The notes under the pieces were generated by a model. The model was not told where the DNA came from, searched no databases, and saw nothing but the letters and a program-made list of their open reading frames with translations. A DNA stretch of 64,000 bases from Candidatus Poribacteria bacterium (GTDB taxonomy: Bacteria; Poribacteria; WGA-4E; WGA-3G), in NCBI GenBank assembly GCA_022825825.1, contig JAJDWA010000048.1, positions 44,185 to 108,184 on the forward strand. Reading direction: 5' to 3'. Shown in pieces: positions 16,623-25,559 of the stretch (positions are counted from its first letter, which is position 1; every line of letters begins with the position of its first letter). The position numbers and the translations under genes were made by a program.

Positions 16623-19317
16623 TGATTTTTTTGCTTTCAGTAATCTAACAGATGAAGAGCTGATTCGGCTCGTACAAAACAGGAACGAGGCAGCTTTTGC
16701 AGAGCTCATGTCTCGTTGGACACCACGGATTAGGAGTGTTGTTATCTCTAATTCGAGACAACGTCGAGACGCTGAAGAAATTCAAACTGACATCTGGGTA
16801 GCTGTATGGCAAAACATCAGAGAACTCAGAAATGTGGAAAGCTTTGGTGCATGGCTGCATCGCATTGCTTACAACGCATGCAAGCGGTACTACACTTCGG
16901 CGCGTAAATCACGTAATGAAATCCCACATCAACAGTCCGTGTTAGTTGAACATATAGACCAACATGCTGCAGCTCGGTATAGAGAAGCACAATTGATTGC
17001 TGATGTGAAAGAAGCTATCTACAACCTACCACAAAAGGTGCGTTCTGTAGCAGAATTGTTTTATTTAGAATCGTGGCATATCAAAGAAATCGCGGCGGAG
17101 CTTAATCTCACTATTGGCACAGTTAAAACGAAATTAAGAGAGGTCCGAAAACGCCTGCGCGAAGAATTTGATGCAGAACCGATAAGAGGAGAAGTTATGT
17201 CTTCAAAAAATGTTGTATCACACAGTCCAATGCAAATTGAGACAAAAAAAGCAAAACCGAGCCAAGTCCCCGCACAGCTGAATGTTGTTGCCAACGACAC
17301 TACAGGGGGTACTTGGGCACTACCGGAGGGTGCAATTATTAGACTTGGAAAAGGGCACGCGGAAGATGTCAAACTTTCTCCAGATGGAACACATTTTGCT
17401 GTAGCCACTACGACAGGGTTATGGTGGTATGATGTTTCCTCAATGTCGCCTATTTCGTTATGGGAACCGGGTAAGGGACACGTTAGTTCCATCCATTTTT
17501 TCCCTAATGGTAAATGGGTCATCATATCTACTATACATGCTGGAAACAGTACCATCAAGGTAATGGATATTCAAAGCGGAGAGTGCATCATGCAGATTGA
17601 CGATCATGATGCCTATAGCGATCTTGCATGTTCGTCAAATGGAAAATGGGTCGCGACAGCATCTAAGAAAGGCGTTGTGAAGGTGTTGGATATCCAAACT
17701 GGTGAGTGCCTCGCACAGATGGATCGTGGAGAACACAAATGGCAATCGAACGATATTACCAAACTCCAATTTTCCCCGGATGGCAAATTACTTGCCGCTG
17801 CCGCAGGGAATCCAAACCTTTATTCAAACGACGAACTTTTAAACCCTGATACAGAAGGACCTCAAGTTTATGTTTGGTGTCCTGAAACGGGTGAGGTAAT
17901 ACTCAAGTTTGCAGAACAAAATTTTACCTTTTCCTCGGACAGTCGCTTGTTAGCGGTTACATGTCCTGACGAAACCTTGAACGATGACGAAAGCGTTGAC
18001 CGTTGGGTTTCAGTATGGGATGTAACATCAAGGGAACACATTGCACAATTTACAGGGCATGACGATTGGGTAGATGCTATCGCTTTTTCACCGTGTGGAC
18101 AATTCGTTGCATCAAGTGACGGGGTCCTACGGGTATGGGATATTGCAACAGGTTCAGAAAAGAAGGTTTTTCCTGACTTTCCTGACTTTAACAATTATTT
18201 CTACTCAGAGGATGGAGAACTGTTTGCAGTAATAATTCAGGGTTCAACTAATTCGTCTATTGAAGTATGGCATGTAGAACATCGTGAAAAGATATTTGAG
18301 ATATCTGATCTTGGCGATGGTTTGGCATATTCTTTAGCCAAAGTCTATATACAACAATTGGTTAAAACAGCATCCTACAAACAGACAGATGCAAAAATAC
18401 CGGTATTCTCAGTGCGAGAACCTCAGTTCCCCTTGTGGCTCGTGATGCAGATAAATTGGTTGGATAACCAGACACTTGTGAGTAATGATACCACAGGAAT
18501 AGTATTGTGGGATGTTGACAAGAAATGTTACCGAGATACAGTGTCCATAGATGGATGGATGGATGCTATCTCCGTTCTACCCTCTGGTAAAATGCTGGTT
18601 TCTTATTTTTCTGATGATAGGAAAGTGTGTGTTGCCAGCATACCTGATCAGCTAATTGCTGAGTTCACTTTTCCTGATGAACTATTGGAATTGAATCGTT
18701 ATCGTGCATTTGCACCGACTGGTGAGTATGTTGCGACAGGAAGTAGTGAAGGCACAGTCTATGTGTGGGATCTCAAGCAACCTGAGCACCCGATACGCCT
18801 CAAGGGACATACAGATTACATTTACAGGTGTGCGTTTTCGTGGGATGGGAAACGACTCGTGAGTGGGGCAAGTGACGAGACTGCCCGTGTGTGGGATGTG
18901 GAATTAGGCAAAGAAATTGCCAGATTGCCTATGGACGAGTCTTGCACAGCGTGGGGATTTGTGTTCTCACCCTGTGGTAACCTTATCGCGGGCTCTTTGG
19001 ATAATGAGATCCGTTTCTGGTGTGCTAAGCAGTTCACAAAGGTCCGTTCAATACCGCAACCGGAGAAGAACAGGCAGACACATCCACTTGCATTTTCACC
19101 TTGTGGAAAGTATCTCGCAGCAGCAACTTGGTGGCAGGAGGATTCGGAAAATCTGGCAATTCGGATATGGGATGTTAATACAGGTGAACAAATTCATGCT
19201 TTCCAGGGACATAATTCACTCGTGCAATCGCTTGCGTTTTCGCCAAATGGCACAATGTTAGCGGTTGGTTGTTGCAATGGCACTATTCTCATCTGGGATA
19301 TGAAACCGTATCTGTAA
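16615..19317 (+). CDS. ECF sigma factor fused to WD40 propeller (copy 1)
   Basis: 900 residues from ATG at 16615. A TTG six bases earlier is in frame but too close to the AGGA site. Residues about 10-95 are sigma region 2 (AFAELMSRWTPRIR, RDAEEIQTDIWVAVWQ, SFGAWLHRIAYNACKRYY). About 135-185 is region 4 (LPQKVRSVAELFYLES, then helix-turn-helix IKEIAAELNLTIGTVKTKL). A polar linker with an internal ribosome site and Met at residue 195 leads to the cap TWALPEGAIIRLGKG and some 12 WD repeats ending TILIWDMKPYL. ECF factors direct RNA polymerase to special promoters and are usually held by an anti-sigma factor. None is encoded nearby, so the propeller may do this job. There is no membrane segment. 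Similar fusions are known from Planctomycetes. Confidence 0.93.
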   Translation: MHNDFFAFSNLTDEELIRLVQNRNEAAFAELMSRWTPRIRSVVISNSRQRRDAEEIQTDIWVAVWQNIRELRNVESFGAWLHRIAYNACKRYYTSARKSRNEIPHQQSVLVEHIDQHAAARYREAQLIADVKEAIYNLPQKVRSVAELFYLESWHIKEIAAELNLTIGTVKTKLREVRKRLREEFDAEPIRGEVMSSKNVVSHSPMQIETKKAKPSQVPAQLNVVANDTTGGTWALPEGAIIRLGKGHAEDVKLSPDGTHFAVATTTGLWWYDVSSMSPISLWEPGKGHVSSIHFFPNGKWVIISTIHAGNSTIKVMDIQSGECIMQIDDHDAYSDLACSSNGKWVATASKKGVVKVLDIQTGECLAQMDRGEHKWQSNDITKLQFSPDGKLLAAAAGNPNLYSNDELLNPDTEGPQVYVWCPETGEVILKFAEQNFTFSSDSRLLAVTCPDETLNDDESVDRWVSVWDVTSREHIAQFTGHDDWVDAIAFSPCGQFVASSDGVLRVWDIATGSEKKVFPDFPDFNNYFYSEDGELFAVIIQGSTNSSIEVWHVEHREKIFEISDLGDGLAYSLAKVYIQQLVKTASYKQTDAKIPVFSVREPQFPLWLVMQINWLDNQTLVSNDTTGIVLWDVDKKCYRDTVSIDGWMDAISVLPSGKMLVSYFSDDRKVCVASIPDQLIAEFTFPDELLELNRYRAFAPTGEYVATGSSEGTVYVWDLKQPEHPIRLKGHTDYIYRCAFSWDGKRLVSGASDETARVWDVELGKEIARLPMDESCTAWGFVFSPCGNLIAGSLDNEIRFWCAKQFTKVRSIPQPEKNRQTHPLAFSPCGKYLAAATWWQEDSENLAIRIWDVNTGEQIHAFQGHNSLVQSLAFSPNGTMLAVGCCNGTILIWDMKPYL
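17185..17199 (+). promoter_or_regulatory. Internal ribosome binding site and ATG at the sigma-WD40 junction (copy 1)
   Basis: AGAGGAG at 17185-17191, five bases, then in-frame ATG at 17197. A product starting here (MSSKNV...) would lack the sigma factor and would carry a leader before the WALPEGAI cap, much like the separate WD40 genes. The same site occurs in copy 2 at 20261-20275. Confidence 0.5.
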
Positions 19318-19622
19318 TTGTTCGCTTCCCCCCTTTATCCCGCCCCCTAACCCTCGCAAGCGAGGGGAGAACAGACGGGTGCAAACGTGTGTCCATAATT
19401 ATAGGGCGGACTATAAACTTCATCCAGTTTACGTCTAATACCAAATTAACAGGATTAATATTGTTTTATTGGGTACAGGCAGAATGCGCGTTTGGTATTC
19501 TGCATTGGTTAGGAAACCGCACCTACCGAGACGGATCGCGTTAATTGGTATAATACCGAATAAACTGGAAGTCCGTGCTGCAGTACCGAGACAAAGTGTG
19601 TCTAAATAATTCTGAAATCTGC
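19318..19622. other. Gene-free interval between the two sigma-WD40 genes
   Basis: No gene. It contains an imperfect palindrome around 19480-19505 (GCAGAATGC against GTATTCTGC), the word GGTTAGGAAACCGCACCTACC, and a TACCAAATTAACAGGATTA word that reappears inverted near 19540-19555. These words belong to the intergenic repeat families also found at 24529-24660, 30780-30870 and 60804-61044. Confidence 0.5.
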
Positions 19623-19698
19623 TATATTTTTTTAAACCTTTTTCCCGAAAACCCTCCTCTATACATTAAAACTGGCTCAGGAATTTGTTTATGCACAA
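19623..19698 (+). repeat. 76-bp upstream block, copy 2 of 2
   Basis: Exact copy of 16547-16622, offset by 3076 bp, ahead of the second ECF sigma-WD40 gene. Beyond it the sigma coding sequence stays nearly identical to about the start of the WD40 part. Confidence 0.75.
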
Positions 19699-22402
19699 CG
19701 ATTTTTTTGCTTTGAGTAACCTAACAGATGAAGAACTGATTCGGCTCGTCCAAAACAGGCACGAAGCAGCTTTTGCAGAGCTCATGTCTCGTTGGACACC
19801 ACGAATTCGGGGTGTTATTATCTCCAATTCGAGACAACGTCGAGACGCTGAAGAAATTCAAACTGACATCTGGGTAGCTGTATGGCAAAACGTCAGAGAA
19901 CTCAGAAATGTGGAGAGCTTTGGTGCATGGTTGCATCGTATTGCATACAACGCATGCAAGCGATACTACACTTTAGCAAAGCAATCTCGCAGTGAAATAC
20001 CGCATCAACAGGCCGTCTTAGTTGAACATATAGACCAACATGCTGCAGCTCGGTATAGAGAAGCACAATTGATTGCTGATGTGAAAGAAGCTATCTACAA
20101 CCTACCACAAAAGGTGCGTTCTGTAGCAGAATTGTTTTATTTAGAATCATGGAGTATCAAAGAAATCGCGGCGGAGCTTAATCTCACTATTGGCACAGTT
20201 AAAACGAAATTAAGAGAGGTCCGAAAACGCCTGCGCGAAGAATTTGATGCAGAACCGATAAGAGGAGAAGTTATGTCTTCAAAAAATGTTGAATCACACA
20301 GTCCAATGCAGATTGAGATAAATAAAGCTGAACCAAGCCAAGTCCCCGCACAGCTGAATGTTGTTGCCAAAGACCCTTCTGGGAATACTTGGGCGTTACC
20401 TGAAGGAGCAATTGTTCGATTTGGAAAGGGAAACGTTGGGGACGTCAAACTGTTACCTAATAACAAGTATTTTGCTGTGGGCACAGGGATGGGAATATGG
20501 TGGTATGATGTTTCGTCAATGTCTCCAATATCCTTATGGGAACCCCATAAAGGAAATATTAGTTCCTTCGATTTCTCCCATGATGGGAAATGGATCGTTA
20601 CACATACTCGGATCAGAACCATCAAGGTAATGGATATTCAAAGTGGAGAGTGCGTCATGCAGATTGATGATCATGACGCCTATGGAGATCTCGCATGTTC
20701 ATCAAATGGTAAATGGGTTGCAACAGCTGGTGGGGATGGCGTTGTCAAGGTGTTGGATGTCCAAACTGGTGAGTGCATCGCGCAGATGGATCGTGGAGAA
20801 CACAAATGGAAATCCAATGATATTTATGAGTTACAGTTTTCGCCAAATGGTGAACTTCTTGCCGCTACCACAGGGAATCATCAACTTTACTCAAATGACG
20901 AGGAGAACTACGACGAACTTTTGAACCCTGACACAGAAGGCGATCAAATTTATGTCTGGCGCCCCGAAACGGGCGAGGTGATACTCAAGTTTGCAGGCAG
21001 GAATTTTACCTTTTCTTCGGACAGTCGCTTGTTGGCGGGAGCTTGTGCTGACGAAACCTTGAACGATGACAAACGCGTTGACCGCTGGGTTTCTGTATGG
21101 GATATAACATCAGGGGAACATATTGCACAATTTACAGAACATGATGATTGGGTAGATGATGTCGCTTTTTCACCGTGTGGACAATTCGTTGCATCAAGTA
21201 GTAGGGGCGGCCTACGAGTGTGGGATATTGCAACAAGTTCAGAAAAAATGATTTATCCCAACTTTAACGATCCGTTCTACACAAGTGATGGAAGGTTATT
21301 TGCTTTAGTATTTATTCGTTCTTCCAATACAATTGAGGTATGGGATGTAGAAAATAGAAATAAAATTCTTGAGATATCTATTGGAATCGGGGAATACGAT
21401 TTCGCTAAATCTTTAGCCATCACATACACTTCTGAACTATTACAAGAGTATACAAAATCACCATCCACCAAACAATCTGATGGTAAGCCACCGCAATATC
21501 AAATACAAAGTGAACCTGATTTTCCTTGGCCCTATCCTCTGATAAATTGGGTTGATGACCAGACACTTACAAGTAACAGAATGAGTTATAGTGTTCAACT
21601 TTGGGATGTAAGACAAAAGTGTCAAAGTAATAAATTATTGGATGATAAATGGATATATCATTACACAGTCTTATCTTCTGGAAATATACTTGTTTTAGAA
21701 ATCGATGGCGATGCTACGGTGTGGGATAGCAACAGACCAGAAAAACCCGTTTTAAGGTTTTCATTACCTTCTGATTGGACCCGTCAAAAGATATTTGACC
21801 CAACCGGAAATTATCTTGCAGCAGGTAGTGAAGATGGTAATATATATGTGTGGAATCTCAAACAATCTTCCCAGTCTATTTTACCGACGGGACATTCAGG
21901 CGAAATCAACTCATTAGCATTTTCCCCTGATGGAGGTCGTTTAGTGAGTGGTGCATGTGATAAATCAGCGAGGGTCTTTGATCTTCTGTTAGGTGAAGTG
22001 ATTGCAATATTACCTATGGACACTCCCTGTTCACCTTTGGCATTAGCATATTCTCCGTGTGGTAAAATGATTGCTGGAGAATTGGACAACGAAATCCGAT
22101 TGTGGTGTGCCAAGGATTTTACAACGTTACACACAATACCTCAAGGTAAAGTTTACCGACGTACATTACCACTTGCATTTTCACCGTGTGGTCAGTATCT
22201 TGCAGCAGCAACTTGGTGGCAGAAGGGTTGGGAAAATCTAGCGATTCGGATATGGGATGTCGCTACAGGCGAACAAATTCATGCTTTCCAGGGACATAAT
22301 TCACCCGTACAATCACTCGCCTTTTCACCAAACAGCACAATGCTGGCGAGTGGTTGTGGCAATGGCACAATCTTGGTGTGGGACTTGAAACCGTATCTAT
22401 AG
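19691..22402 (+). CDS. ECF sigma factor fused to WD40 propeller (copy 2)
   Basis: 903 residues from ATG at 19691; the in-frame TTG at 19685 is again too near AGGA. The sigma part is almost the same as copy 1: region 2 has AFAELMSRWTPRIR, and region 4 has IKEIAAELNLTIGTVKTKL. Only a few residues differ, for example VRELRN for IRELRN and QSRSE for KSRNE. The propeller (cap TWALPEGAIVRFGKG, end TILVWDLKPYL) has diverged much more. An internal AGAGGAG plus ATG occurs at 20261-20275. It is followed after 19 bp by a WD40-only paralogue, so the two are probably co-transcribed. No transmembrane segment or anti-sigma gene is visible. Confidence 0.93.
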   Translation: MHNDFFALSNLTDEELIRLVQNRHEAAFAELMSRWTPRIRGVIISNSRQRRDAEEIQTDIWVAVWQNVRELRNVESFGAWLHRIAYNACKRYYTLAKQSRSEIPHQQAVLVEHIDQHAAARYREAQLIADVKEAIYNLPQKVRSVAELFYLESWSIKEIAAELNLTIGTVKTKLREVRKRLREEFDAEPIRGEVMSSKNVESHSPMQIEINKAEPSQVPAQLNVVAKDPSGNTWALPEGAIVRFGKGNVGDVKLLPNNKYFAVGTGMGIWWYDVSSMSPISLWEPHKGNISSFDFSHDGKWIVTHTRIRTIKVMDIQSGECVMQIDDHDAYGDLACSSNGKWVATAGGDGVVKVLDVQTGECIAQMDRGEHKWKSNDIYELQFSPNGELLAATTGNHQLYSNDEENYDELLNPDTEGDQIYVWRPETGEVILKFAGRNFTFSSDSRLLAGACADETLNDDKRVDRWVSVWDITSGEHIAQFTEHDDWVDDVAFSPCGQFVASSSRGGLRVWDIATSSEKMIYPNFNDPFYTSDGRLFALVFIRSSNTIEVWDVENRNKILEISIGIGEYDFAKSLAITYTSELLQEYTKSPSTKQSDGKPPQYQIQSEPDFPWPYPLINWVDDQTLTSNRMSYSVQLWDVRQKCQSNKLLDDKWIYHYTVLSSGNILVLEIDGDATVWDSNRPEKPVLRFSLPSDWTRQKIFDPTGNYLAAGSEDGNIYVWNLKQSSQSILPTGHSGEINSLAFSPDGGRLVSGACDKSARVFDLLLGEVIAILPMDTPCSPLALAYSPCGKMIAGELDNEIRLWCAKDFTTLHTIPQGKVYRRTLPLAFSPCGQYLAAATWWQKGWENLAIRIWDVATGEQIHAFQGHNSPVQSLAFSPNSTMLASGCGNGTILVWDLKPYL
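20261..20275 (+). promoter_or_regulatory. Internal ribosome binding site and ATG at the sigma-WD40 junction (copy 2)
   Basis: AGAGGAG at 20261-20267 and in-frame ATG at 20273, identical to copy 1. It could allow independent synthesis of the WD40 part. Confidence 0.5.
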
Positions 22403-22421
22403 AAAATAAGGAGTAAACACA

Positions 22422-24458
22422 ATGCAAAACCGAAAACCCGCAGAATTTAATGTTGGCCCGGACGACCCTTTAGGGAACACATGGGCACTACCGAAGGACG
22501 CAATTGCGCGATTTGGAACAGGGGACAGCAAGTGTAGAAAACTATCTCCCGATGGAAAATATCTCGCAGTTGGCACTGGGGTAGGTCTATGGTGGTATGA
22601 TACCACGTCTATGTTGCCGATTTCATTATGGGAAACGGAACGCGGATTGATTAATTCTCTCGACTTTTCTTATGATGGTAAGTGGATTGTTACCTATAAC
22701 ACAGATGGTATCCTTAAGGTAATGGATGTTCAAAGTGGAACACTTGTTACTCAGATAGAGGATCATTCTGCTTATGCAGGTCTTGCCTTTTCCCCAAACG
22801 GCAAATGGATTGCAACTGCTGCTTCAAATGGGGTTGTTAAAGTAATGGATGTTCAAAATGGAGAGTGCATCGCCCAGATGGATCGTGGAAAACACGAATG
22901 GAAGTCAAACGATATTTCCGAACTTGATTTTTCACCGGATGGAAAACACCTTGCAGGCACAGTACAAAATCCCGACACAGAAGGCGAGGAAACATACCTT
23001 TGGAATGCAGAAACAGGGGAGGTAATTCTCAAGTTTGCAGGAAGAAATTTTGTCTTTTCGGCAGATAGCTGTTTGTTGGCAGCCGCATCTCCTGATGATT
23101 TGCATTCCTCCAGTGATGTTAAACGTATTGACCACTGTGTTTCAGTGTGGGATATTAAAAACAGGGAACGAATTGTCCACTTCACAGAACATATTGATTG
23201 GGTAGACTGGATCGCTTTTTCACCGTGTGGTAAGTTCATCGCTTCGTGTGATAAAATACTGCGAGTATGGGAACTGGCAACAGGCACACAAAAGAAGGTT
23301 TATGATAATTGCCTTGATTTCTTCTACTCCCCAGATGGTGTCCTGTTTGGTGTTGTATTTCCTTCCGGTGACACGATTGAGATTTGGAATCTGGAACCTC
23401 GTGAAAGAGTATTGGAACTTCCCGATGTTCCTGGTAATTATGGGTTAGCAAAGGGTTTAGCTATTGCTTACGTGCGAGAGCATCAGTTTCAAATCTCTGA
23501 AATAATTTCTAATGCACAAGCAAATAGCAAAAAGTGGACACTTCCAATAGAACATAGGATTGATTTTGCCACACCGGACCCGTTGGTTGTTTGGGTGGAT
23601 GATGAGACACTTGCGAGTGGTAGTATTAGGCAAGGCATTGTGTTATGGGATATTGTGGAAAAACGGGTTCGAGAAAGATTATTGGATGATGAATATATTC
23701 ATGTTTTCACAGTTCTACCTGACGGTAAAATGTTAGCTGCCTTGGTTTGCTCTCAATACGACGCGACTAAGGTATGGGATGTTTCAAACCCTGAAAAACC
23801 CATCGCTGAGTTTCATACAAATTTGTGGTGGGAACGTTATCAAGCGTTCTCGCCCGCAGGTGATCGCATGGCTGCAGGGAGTAACGACGGACCTGTTTAT
23901 GTCTGGAATTTACGGCAACCTGATCATCCAATGATACTGACTGGACATGCTAAGGAACATATTTACTCACTTGCTTTTTCACCAGACGGCAAACGTTTGG
24001 TAACTGGCTCACATGACAGCACTGCGAGACTATGGGATGTAGAGTTGGGAGAGCAAATCACAATACTACCTATGGATGAACCCCGTCCCCCGATAAAAGT
24101 ATTGTTTTCGCCTTGCGGTAACGTGATAGCTGGAGGATTGGGCAGCGAAATCCGTTTGTGGTGTACGGAGCAACTTACAACATTACGCACAATACCACAA
24201 CCAGACAACAACCAACGGACTTATGCACTCGCTTTTTCACCCTGTGGAGAGTATCTTGCTTCGGGAACTTGGTGGGAGAAAGGCATGCAAAAAATGGCTA
24301 TCCGTATATGGGAGGTTGCTACAGGAGAGAATATCCGGACCTTTTGGGGACATAACTCAGACGTGCAATCACTCGCCTTTTCACCAAACGGCACAATGCT
24401 GGCGAGTGGTGGTTTTGATGGCACAATCTTGGTGTGGGACTTGAAACCGTATCTGTAG
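22422..24458 (+). CDS. Cytoplasmic WD40 repeat protein (last of the block)
   Basis: 678 residues. The leader MQNRKPAEFNVGPDDP leads to the cap TWALPKDAIARFGTG, WD repeats and the end TILVWDLKPYL. It resembles the WD40 parts of the two sigma fusions (shared VMDVQNGECIAQMDRG, ETGEVILKFAGRNF and WVDWIAFSPCG blocks) more than the 12422/14455 pair. Its start corresponds to the internal ATG of the fusions. AAGGAG stands eight bases before the ATG, and the gene begins 19 bp after the sigma-WD40 gene. It could compete with, or bind, the propeller of the fusion; this is inference. Confidence 0.9.
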   Translation: MQNRKPAEFNVGPDDPLGNTWALPKDAIARFGTGDSKCRKLSPDGKYLAVGTGVGLWWYDTTSMLPISLWETERGLINSLDFSYDGKWIVTYNTDGILKVMDVQSGTLVTQIEDHSAYAGLAFSPNGKWIATAASNGVVKVMDVQNGECIAQMDRGKHEWKSNDISELDFSPDGKHLAGTVQNPDTEGEETYLWNAETGEVILKFAGRNFVFSADSCLLAAASPDDLHSSSDVKRIDHCVSVWDIKNRERIVHFTEHIDWVDWIAFSPCGKFIASCDKILRVWELATGTQKKVYDNCLDFFYSPDGVLFGVVFPSGDTIEIWNLEPRERVLELPDVPGNYGLAKGLAIAYVREHQFQISEIISNAQANSKKWTLPIEHRIDFATPDPLVVWVDDETLASGSIRQGIVLWDIVEKRVRERLLDDEYIHVFTVLPDGKMLAALVCSQYDATKVWDVSNPEKPIAEFHTNLWWERYQAFSPAGDRMAAGSNDGPVYVWNLRQPDHPMILTGHAKEHIYSLAFSPDGKRLVTGSHDSTARLWDVELGEQITILPMDEPRPPIKVLFSPCGNVIAGGLGSEIRLWCTEQLTTLRTIPQPDNNQRTYALAFSPCGEYLASGTWWEKGMQKMAIRIWEVATGENIRTFWGHNSDVQSLAFSPNGTMLASGGFDGTILVWDLKPYL

Positions 24459-24743
24459 GTATTAGCTTCTACAACAAACAAATCAAGTGTTTATAGTAAA
24501 ACATATAATTATGGACACACTACGAATCAACGCCAAATACGCTTTTTGGTATTTTGTGCTACAGCCACAGGCGGGGAATGCCTAAAGATGAATGCGCGTG
24601 GTAGAATACGCGTGTGGTATTCTACATGATTCGCCATGATTCATACCCGGGGAACGCCTAAATGGCGTTCATACCGTTGATTTCTTGATTTGGAGGGTTC
24701 TCAACCTCGCTGGCTCAAAGTGTCCAAATAATTCTAAAATCCA
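24459..24743. repeat. Intergenic palindromes after the WD40 block
   Basis: No gene. A perfect 9-bp hairpin GTAGAATAC (24601-24609) and GTATTCTAC (24617-24625) has a 7-base loop. The word AACGCCAAATACG near 24529 matches the inverted words in 43371-43394 and 60993-61013. It may help separate the convergent transcripts, but no U-tract follows. Confidence 0.55.
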
Positions 24744-25559
24744 CTATAAATCCTGCTGGGACAACTTCCAAATACCTAACATAGCAAGCATCGAGAGGTT
24801 CGGAAATAGGAGCGGTGCGAGCAAAGGGGCTCCATAAAGGAATCCTTCCGTGCGTTTTACTGCAGGCATTTGCAAATCTGCCGTAAGATGAAAGAGAAAT
24901 CCAGCAACGCCTATCATAAAGTTAACCCCTAATACAATTATGCAGAATTTTAGGAAAAAGGGTTGATGAGGGACTAACAATAGGGTTACCAAACATCCAA
25001 CAGCAATGGCACTTGTAAAAACCGGTAACCATTCGGATGGATTGAAGAATCCATTTTGTGCGTGGTCAAAAACAGAGAGAATAAAATTGCCGCACCATCC
25101 ACATCCTGCTAAAAACACTACCCATTGGGCCCACTCTAAATCCGAATCACGAATCGTCCCGTTCATGATTAAGAGTAACCCGATGCCTGTAAAAGCGAGC
25201 GGCGCCACAAAAGGAGCGGTGTAAACAAGGTTTTTAAGAGTCAAATCGGAGAAAAAATGGCTATTAAGGTGAAATAGCATACCAGCAACGCCTACAAATA
25301 TGGAAGTCCATCCGATACCGACTCGGCACCAGTGTTGCCACCGATTTTTCTCTCTGAATACGCAAAGCACAAGTAGAATAGGGGCTACTAATGAGAAATA
25401 GAAGGGAATCCATTCTGCTGCGTGTCCAAAGGCATTTACGGAGTGAGCAATGAACACATCAAGTGCCAAAAATGCAAGGTTCGCAATAATAAAAATGTCA
25501 AGCAATCTTCTCGCTAATCCGTTACTGTCTTTTATCGTTTTCTCTGAGTTCTCTGGCAA
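24744..25559 (-). CDS. Multi-pass membrane protein with internal duplication, partner of the octaheme cytochrome
   Basis: 271 residues with about eight hydrophobic segments. The two halves look like a duplication: GVAGMLFHLNSHFF pairs with GVAGFLFHLTADLQ, and LVYTAPFVAPLAF with FLYGAPLLAPLLF. The start is a TTG at 25559 inside the end of the cytochrome gene (38-bp overlap), with GGAG ten bases upstream; a TTG at about 25508 is an alternative. The tight coupling suggests a membrane partner of the cytochrome, perhaps an anchor or electron acceptor. Conserved His residues near membrane ends (FHL twice) could bind heme, but this is inference. No family is recognised. Confidence 0.78.
   Translation of the reverse strand: MPENSEKTIKDSNGLARRLLDIFIIANLAFLALDVFIAHSVNAFGHAAEWIPFYFSLVAPILLVLCVFREKNRWQHWCRVGIGWTSIFVGVAGMLFHLNSHFFSDLTLKNLVYTAPFVAPLAFTGIGLLLIMNGTIRDSDLEWAQWVVFLAGCGWCGNFILSVFDHAQNGFFNPSEWLPVFTSAIAVGCLVTLLLVPHQPFFLKFCIIVLGVNFMIGVAGFLFHLTADLQMPAVKRTEGFLYGAPLLAPLLFPNLSMLAMLGIWKLSQQDL

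Noticed and set aside
24601..24625. Rho-independent terminator after the WD40 block
   Set aside because: A perfect hairpin is present but no U-run follows on either strand.
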